From Absidia repens (lineage: Eukaryota > Mucoromycota > Mucoromycetes > Mucorales > Cunninghamellaceae): 64,000 bases of DNA. Under the pieces are notes generated by a model. The model had not been told where the DNA came from and did not search any database. It saw only the letters and a list, made by a program, of their open reading frames with translations. The translations under genes and the position numbers were made by a program. Below are positions 57,934-64,000 of the stretch, piece after piece. The stretch spans positions 1 to 64,000 of the forward strand of contig MCGE01000062.1 of assembly GCA_002105175.1 (NCBI GenBank), read 5' to 3'. How positions within the stretch are numbered: the stretch's first letter is position 1; each line of letters opens with the position of its first letter.

Positions 57934-58689
57934 GATTTGAGATGTGCGATAAAAAGAAAAGTGCTTTTAGGTATGAATGGGTTCCAGTCTTTTTCCCCTG
58001 TTCCACTTCAAAACTTAGAACTCCGCCTTTTTTTTTTTTTTTTACGAGAGAGAAGAAAGTAACCTAATTCCCGCACTAATGCATTGACAGTAATTTACAG
58101 AGAAGTATGTCATTTTTTGTTTCAAACATCAACCGTATATACTTTGAGTGCTGAATTTGATTATAATTGCCTTGAATTAAAGACAAACGACTCGTTCAAT
58201 GATATATAATATAGGAGATATTTTCAGATTTTAATTAAAAGCCAAAAGAGGCCAAAAAAGAAAAAAGATTTCTTATCTTCATACATCATGATCTATTTCT
58301 TCTTGAATTCATTATGCTTGCAAGCCGAATTTTTTAGATTTACAATGCAAAAGACCAGAGGGAAACGAAATAATTCTATACTCCGATCACGTATGGTACC
58401 CACCCTTTGATATGAACAGAGATTCAGTCTTTATATCACAAAGGTGAGCTTGACGATTTATGGTACAAAGGTACCTATTTATGTATGTTTATTTGTATTG
58501 ATCAGAACATTAAAGAAGAAAAAATTATTGAAAGTGATCACATGCCCAAACAATCATCTTATTTTCTTCAGACCGCCGTCCTCCCAAATTCAAATAAACT
58601 CAAGGGCAGAACCCCTTTTGTTTCGCTCTTTTTTTTTTCCTTTTTCTTTTTCGTCCTTCCTATTTTATTACAAATACTTCAAAAAAAGA
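57934..58689. other. Divergent spacer between RPS26 and the ASXH gene
   Basis: Probable shared promoter. T-tract at about 58029-58043. A pyrimidine-rich run at 58625-58665 precedes the ASXH gene ATG. The long forward frame starting at 58444 is just an upstream extension of that first exon. Confidence 0.45.
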
Positions 58690-59919
58690 ATGTATGATAC
58701 TGATCCTTTTTCTCACAATTATATGTACTCACCACTCTGCAAGAGAAAATATACTGATATTCAAGCTGCAGATGTCACAGCAGAAACGAACCAACTCGTC
58801 ATTCGCTCCCCTGGTTCAAATGAATCTGATATTGGCTCGCAGTCTTATCCATTCAAACGTTCTAAAGAGGACAACCATTCCAACTATCTATCCGCCAATT
58901 CATCCAGCCCTTTAGCTCATATGGATCTTCAGGTACGTTCAACTTGCTTTTATTTTCCAACAGATGCTGATATGTACTACTACTATTATAATTATTATAG
59001 GCTATATTCAACTGGACAAACTTTCAGCGATTACCTTTAGAAAAACAAGACGAACTCGCAAAACTATTACCGACACCTGACACCTTTACTTCTTCTATTA
59101 TGAACACAAATATCACCTACGTTTCTTCTTCCTCTACTGCCGTGCCTTTGAACGAAACTATCCCACACACTACACTACGCCCTTCTTTTTTTTCTCGGCT
59201 GGATAATACTATATTCTGGTCTGCATTGGATGATTGGCAATCCATGCTTGCTTCTGATGACCTCGTTAGTCAAGATCAAGAAAATCCCTCTTCAGAAACA
59301 AATTCATCGTTCAAGGTAAAGAATGCAACAAACAGATGGCGTATTAGACTAATTTAGCTCTTTTATTTTCAATAGGATGATGCATTTGAATTGTACTGGG
59401 GTGAATTATCAGATAGAGAGAAATTACACAATGTGGCCGGGTAAGATGGTATAATACATGTATGCTTAGCATCCAGTCACTCACCTTTTTTTTATCGCTA
59501 TTTAGCGATTCTAAAAGCATTACGTTGAAAGATATGTGTCGCAAAGGATTGATTCGTGAAAATGATATTATTGTCTATAAGCGTAATTTCAGTGCATGTA
59601 AGGTCATTGTATCAAAAAATATGAAGGTAAAATTCAAGCAAACTTTTGAATATCACTTCTTGTTTGCTAAATTCTATTTTTGCATTTTTAGGTAGTCAAG
59701 TCTGATGGTACTTTGGGGTTATCAATTACATTGGATGATAAAGTATATGAAGATTTTGAAACACCAACAGCACTGGAAACAAGAATACTAGATCATCATG
59801 GAAAAGTAGCGAGGGATAAACGACCAAATGGAAATGCATTTAAGAGCATTCGACTGTTTAGGGATGGTAAGGATATGGGAAGACTTTTTGACATTCGAAA
59901 GGAAGCTTTTGGGTCTTGA
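58690..59919 (+). CDS. ASXH/DEUBAD-like and RAMA-like domain protein
   Basis: Exons 58690..58932, 59001..59315, 59376..59440, 59506..59626 and 59692..59919 join to 323 residues. After a disordered N-terminus comes an ASX-homology-like region (FNWTNFQRLPLEKQDELAKL, about residues 83-102, then FWSALDDWQSML). In animals this region (ASXL) binds and activates the BAP1 deubiquitinase. The C-terminal part (about 210-310: ITLKDMCRKGLIRENDIIVY, a V-x-SDGTL turn and YEDFETPTALETRIL) has the layout of RAMA domains, winged-helix-like modules found in MPND and predicted to read modified DNA. Domain calls are by pattern only; the RAMA call is the weaker one. AATAAA at 60016-60021. It is likely a nuclear chromatin factor. 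Confidence 0.72.
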
Positions 59920-60234
59920 TTTTTTTTTTTTAAACCCCCATATCATCATCATCACACACACTAGTCTAGCTCTAACCTAGTTTACTCTTTGATATTATAT
60001 ACCTTGTCTTCAATGAATAAAAAGCTTTTCATCTTCTATCACTTTTGACTATCTCTCAATGATTATTTTCGATAGGTGGGAAAGTGACAGCCAATGAAAT
60101 TTCAATTCTGAAGCTCGGTCGGGATTAGAAATATATCCGCGTTTTTGATTGACACCAGGCGCGCATTTTTTTTTCTCTCTCTCTCTTTTTCTTTTTAAAG
60201 TTCTACTGTACTTCTCACCATTAGACGATCATAT
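59920..60234. other. Short spacer with poly(A) signal and SCC2 promoter
   Basis: AATAAA at 60016-60021 ends the upstream gene. A CT-rich tract (60171-60197) lies just before the SCC2 ATG. Confidence 0.55.
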
Positions 60235-63200
60235 ATGACAACTCCTCTATCAAATTTGGACGAGTCAAAACCTACCTCTACCTTGTCTAATCAACACAAC
60301 AACACCAAAAAGCGGCGTTTGCGAAAGCGAAAGATCTATGTTGACTCCAGCGAAGAAGACGACGAAGACCATGTCCCTTTGATTCAGCGAAAAGCCGTCC
60401 TGAAGAATGCAAAACGAAGAACAGAACAAGTATCAACACCCTCCACTTCTCCGTCTCCCATCGAAAGATCCGTTACGAAACAACAGCAATCAGACAATAA
60501 GGAGAACACAACACTTGATTATGTTGATGATCATTCGCCTCACACTCACACTCACGCTACTAGTATCCGCAGCCGCAGCCCAACAAAATCACCCACACCC
60601 ACACGCCGTAGTAGAAGAAAACAAAGATACTTGGAAAGCGACAATGATAGTGAAGAAGAGACAAATGATCAAGGTGCTGGACTTGGTGGCAACAAATCAC
60701 CTTCAATTCATCAAGATCTTCCAAAAGCAACTCCTTCTGAACAAGAACACAATAGAATGGATACGGCTGAACCCATTGACAACACCACCCAAGATATTCA
60801 AAGGGATTCGGATGCAAATTATCATAGAGGTAATACGCATAGATAAGTGACGGAAGACATGTACATACACATATTCACATTTTTGTATCTGAGTAGTATC
60901 CAGTGATCGAATCAAACTGACGAATACTTGTATAGAAATCTTGCATGGCTCTATGAATGACGACGAAAGTGTACAGCAACCAACAAAGACGACATTAGCC
61001 TCTAAATTGGACCAATACAACCGATTCTTGACGCATTATTTAAAGGTGGTTCATCATCAACAGCAGACAGTGGATTCGATACAGTTGGGAAATATTACAC
61101 AAATCATGGAACAAACCATCAGTCATCTTGTTCATCTGGATCCGATCGAACGCTATGCAGAACTACTACAACATACTGTCAATGAGGTACCTTCAAAATC
61201 TTCACTTCCAGAACGCGAAATTGTGCAAATTCTGGCTATTATCGTGGATGCGCTTGAAGTGATTGCCAAACTATTTGACTTGCTGTCATCTGAACTTTTG
61301 GACAAGAAGGTAAATAAAGATGGGAAGAAATTTGAGTTATGGTTACATTTTTACTTACTAGATTTGATATAATTATATTAGATTATATGTGAAAACTTGA
61401 CAATGACATGCTTACAATTGGTGAAAAATCAACTCGACAATATTGTATACCCATTGATTGATGCGGATGGCTATGGAGATGTTATGGATGATTGTAAGTT
61501 GAATTTTAGAAATATAGAGAATAACGATTCTAACTCTCATTTATTCATTCATAGTAACTGGTAACCCTCACTTGCTGATCAACCTGGCTAATTCTGATGC
61601 CAAGGTTAAACGTCTCCTATCCCGTATTTTACCTTTGATATCTCTCATTGTCCGACGGTCTTACTTTTTACTGCAACTAGATGATATAGATGATCACGTC
61701 CTTGTGGTTCTTATCTTTATAAGTTTGGGACCCTTCTTCCACGATTCTATCGCTCAGCCCAAATCAGCCACACCATGTCCTGTCATCATACCAATTAATC
61801 ACCCCATTGACGATCTTCACTATTCAGCAAGAGCATACACCTCATCAACAACAGCTGATTATCAATATACCACTGTCAAATCTTCAGTTGTGAACACATT
61901 TGAACATCTAAAATTGGTGTCATTGGGTATACTTCAACATTCCTTCAGCCAGTTCCCGCAGCACCGTCATTGGATTTTGGAAGAAATACTTTCAAGCATT
62001 GGATCACTCACTACCATGGATTACGGGGAAAACAAACGCTTCAGAATACTACAAAGTACAATGGACACTACCACTACTACATCCTCCTCCAATAACAGCG
62101 ACACGGATACGATTCACATTGTTAGCGCTCTATTCATGCAGCTCATCCAATCCTGTTGCTACAATGTCAAAGATGATCGACAAGCGCATAAGACCTGGTT
62201 GACAAAATGGGATCTCAAATATCAGAAAACAGAGGGTGATGTGACCAAGCGCAAAGATATGGATCAAGCATTGACAAATCGGGCTCAAAATGTTTGGAAA
62301 AAAGGAATCGATCAAGCTGTACAAAATACTACCTATTTTTTGGAATTCTTGATGAACAAGTAAGGACAAGAAGAAAGGGAATTATACACATACTATGTTT
62401 CGGATACTTGATCATACTTTTATTTTTATGTTAGATGTAAATCAAGAAAAAAGAATGGATATTCAGTCATGGAATATCGTACCATTTTGGAATGCACCAT
62501 TGAAGACATCCTCACAGTATTGAATGATCCTGATTGGCCTGTTGCAGAACTCATCCTACATGTTTTCTCGAAAATTTTGGTAAGCGTGTTTGTTGAAAAC
62601 GTAAAGGGAAAACATTTCGACCTAATTTTTGTAATTGTTGTTTAATAGGTTGGTTTCACTGACAGCGATACTGGCGATCTTTATCTTAGAACGATTGCTA
62701 TAGAATGGTTAGGGACGATTGCCGCTCGAATCAAAACTGGATTGAATCGTATTGTTGGTGCTCATGGTTCCTATACTCCTGAATGGCTCTATCAGTTGAA
62801 CAAGAGTATCCCGCTTCATGTAAGTCAAAAAAAAAAAAGAGGTATGACCCGGTGTTTTGACGAATGATATTTCTTATGATAGGGTGCCGATCATACCGCC
62901 ACCACACTTCAGTTAATGGATCGGTGTAGAATGAAAGTGTACCAAAGTTTACTAGAGGAAGTATCTGACGAAAACACACAACAGGTAACTCAAAAAGTAA
63001 TTGCGTGCTAATAGATACCAACTACTAATATTCGTCTCATTAGTTTTATTTGGCCACCTGGGGTTACGGTTGTGCAAGCTCTCTGAAATCAACTCTAGAA
63101 AGGATACAAGACTGCGCTGATGACATTGAGAATGACTTGTCGGTGCCCATGGAACTTGCCTCCTCATTGCAATCCTCGTGTCATAGGTATTGGCTCCTCA

Positions 63201-64000
63201 GTTTGGGTTTGGAAGCCTTTATTCCCAAACAATCCAGGTAATGGAGATATATTCAGTGTGAATGTGGGTAAAAATTGGATATGGCGCCCATGTGTATGCC
63301 GAATGGAAAAACGAATGACAATACGTTTTTGCTAACAATACTTACGCATCATAGATACGAATTCCCGGAACTGAATCGTAACGATCTCCAGCTAATTACT
63401 GAACTGCTCGCTACTCGATCAAGTCTCTTTCAAAACATCAATCTATTTATGTCGAAATTGCTGGCGTGCTTGGACAAAAACGTGGTAGCATTTCGCACAA
63501 AAGCCATACGTGCCATTGGCCAAATAACTGCTATTTCCCCTGAAATTTGGGAGGAGGTACCCCCAAAAAAAAGGCAGTCGATCAACTCTATACTAAAAAC
63601 AATGAATTTATCTTCTCACTTTTAGGCACATATTCATCAAGCGGTGGTTCAACGAATCTATGATGTGTCACCATCAGTCCGCGATGCAGCTGTCGAACTC
63701 ATTGCAAAGTATCTATCAACCCAACCAGAATTATCATCAAAGTTGTATGGAATTCTCAGCTCTAGAATCATGGTAAGAAGAGAAGAAAAGTCAATTTTAA
63801 ATATTTGTATTTATCTTTATTTTAATGTACTCGTATTCTTAGGATACAGCACCAAATGTACGAAAACGGGTAGTGAAGTTGTTGCCTGACTTGTACGACA
63901 AATGTGACGATATGGAGATTAAAATCGATATTGGTGCCAAGCTGTTACAAAGAATGGACGACAATGAAGTATCAATTCAAAACAATGCTCTCAAGGCGGC
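60235..64000 (+). CDS. SCC2: Cohesin-loading factor Scc2/Nipped-B (5' part, partial)
   Basis: Loads cohesin on chromosomes with Scc4. Exons seen: 60235..60829, 60936..61309, 61382..61493, 61555..62359, 62435..62579, 62649..62819, 62883..62984, 63044..63237, 63355..63556, 63626..63772 and 63843 to the edge, in continuous frame (about 970 residues; fungal Scc2 is typically about 1500 or more). The N-terminal 200 residues are charged and disordered with basic clusters (KKRRLRKRK) and Ser-Pro repeats. A helical region is followed by HEAT repeats, including the diagnostic FRTKAIRAIGQI, VQRIYDVSPSVRDAAVELIA and APNVRKRVVKLLPDLYDKC. The hook-shaped C-terminus lies beyond the window. The start is the first ATG after the CT-rich tract and opens a long exon. 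Confidence 0.9.

Noticed and set aside
1..64000. tRNA, 5S rRNA, snRNA and CRISPR arrays.
   Set aside because: Scanned by eye for T-loop/anticodon patterns and regularly spaced repeats; none seen. A covariance-model search could still find one.

Overview
This is a gene-moderate, AT-rich eukaryotic window. Every protein gene is broken by short introns (about 60-110 bp, nearly all GT-AG with GTAAGT-like donors), and intergenic DNA is full of A/T homopolymers. The gene set is fungal: RNA polymerase I RPA190, Msb2-like signalling mucin, Bni4-like protein, Pat1, Aurora and Scc2. The intron density, a TBRG1-like FYRN/FYRC protein, an ASXH-domain protein and a P450 resembling those of zygomycetes point to an early-diverging fungus, most likely Mucoromycota (Mucorales-like). 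That placement is inference from gene style, not from a search.

Layout. 1-906 (-) is the 5' part of an MFS DHA1 transporter running off the left edge. 907-4332 is repeat-rich spacer. 4333-9998 (-) is RNA polymerase I subunit RPA190 in nine exons. 10448-11031 (-) is a LTO1 homologue with an apparent one-base frameshift. 11032-17820 is the most repeat-laden part, with decayed gene remnants. 17821-19561 (+) is a TBRG1-like FYRN/FYRC protein. 21723-23701 (-) is a cytochrome P450, and 24638-27657 (+) a rhodanese plus dual-specificity phosphatase (MKP type). 29315-30772 (-) is a nucleoside hydrolase with an apparent GA-AG intron. 33466-36931 (-) is an Msb2-like mucin, followed by a small membrane-protein gene (37258-37611, -) and a G-protein beta subunit (38676-39980, -). 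41180-42533 (-) is a dead MFS transporter and 42722-43887 (+) an HSD10-like dehydrogenase. 46048-48208 (-) is a Bni4-like PP1-binding protein, 49988-53057 (-) Pat1, 53279-54674 (-) Aurora kinase and 57300-57933 (-) RPS26. 58690-59919 (+) is an ASXH plus RAMA-like protein. 60235 to the right edge (+) is the cohesin loader Scc2, cut off.

The genes are individually regulated eukaryotic units, not an operon or metabolic cluster. Thematically, the mucin, G-beta and MKP-type phosphatase all belong to membrane-to-MAPK signalling. Aurora and Scc2 belong to chromosome segregation. The FYR and ASXH/RAMA proteins look like chromatin readers.

The most unusual content is intergenic. A dispersed, orientation-independent repeat family has eleven copies of one roughly 200-bp core in 64 kb, and seven of these begin with a near-identical GC-rich box centred on an E-box (CACGTG or CACATG). 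Copies run through a pyrimidine tract into the core, an AATAAA signal and then tandem roughly 110-bp modules that carry further AATAAA signals. A second subfamily keeps the core but replaces the 5' end with a box containing a GGGGCCC palindrome. I see no coding capacity in these units; they look like promoter-to-poly(A) cassettes (solo LTRs or non-coding transcription units). Exon borders were placed by hand from splice consensus and reading-frame continuity; each complete gene except LTO1 sums to an open frame.
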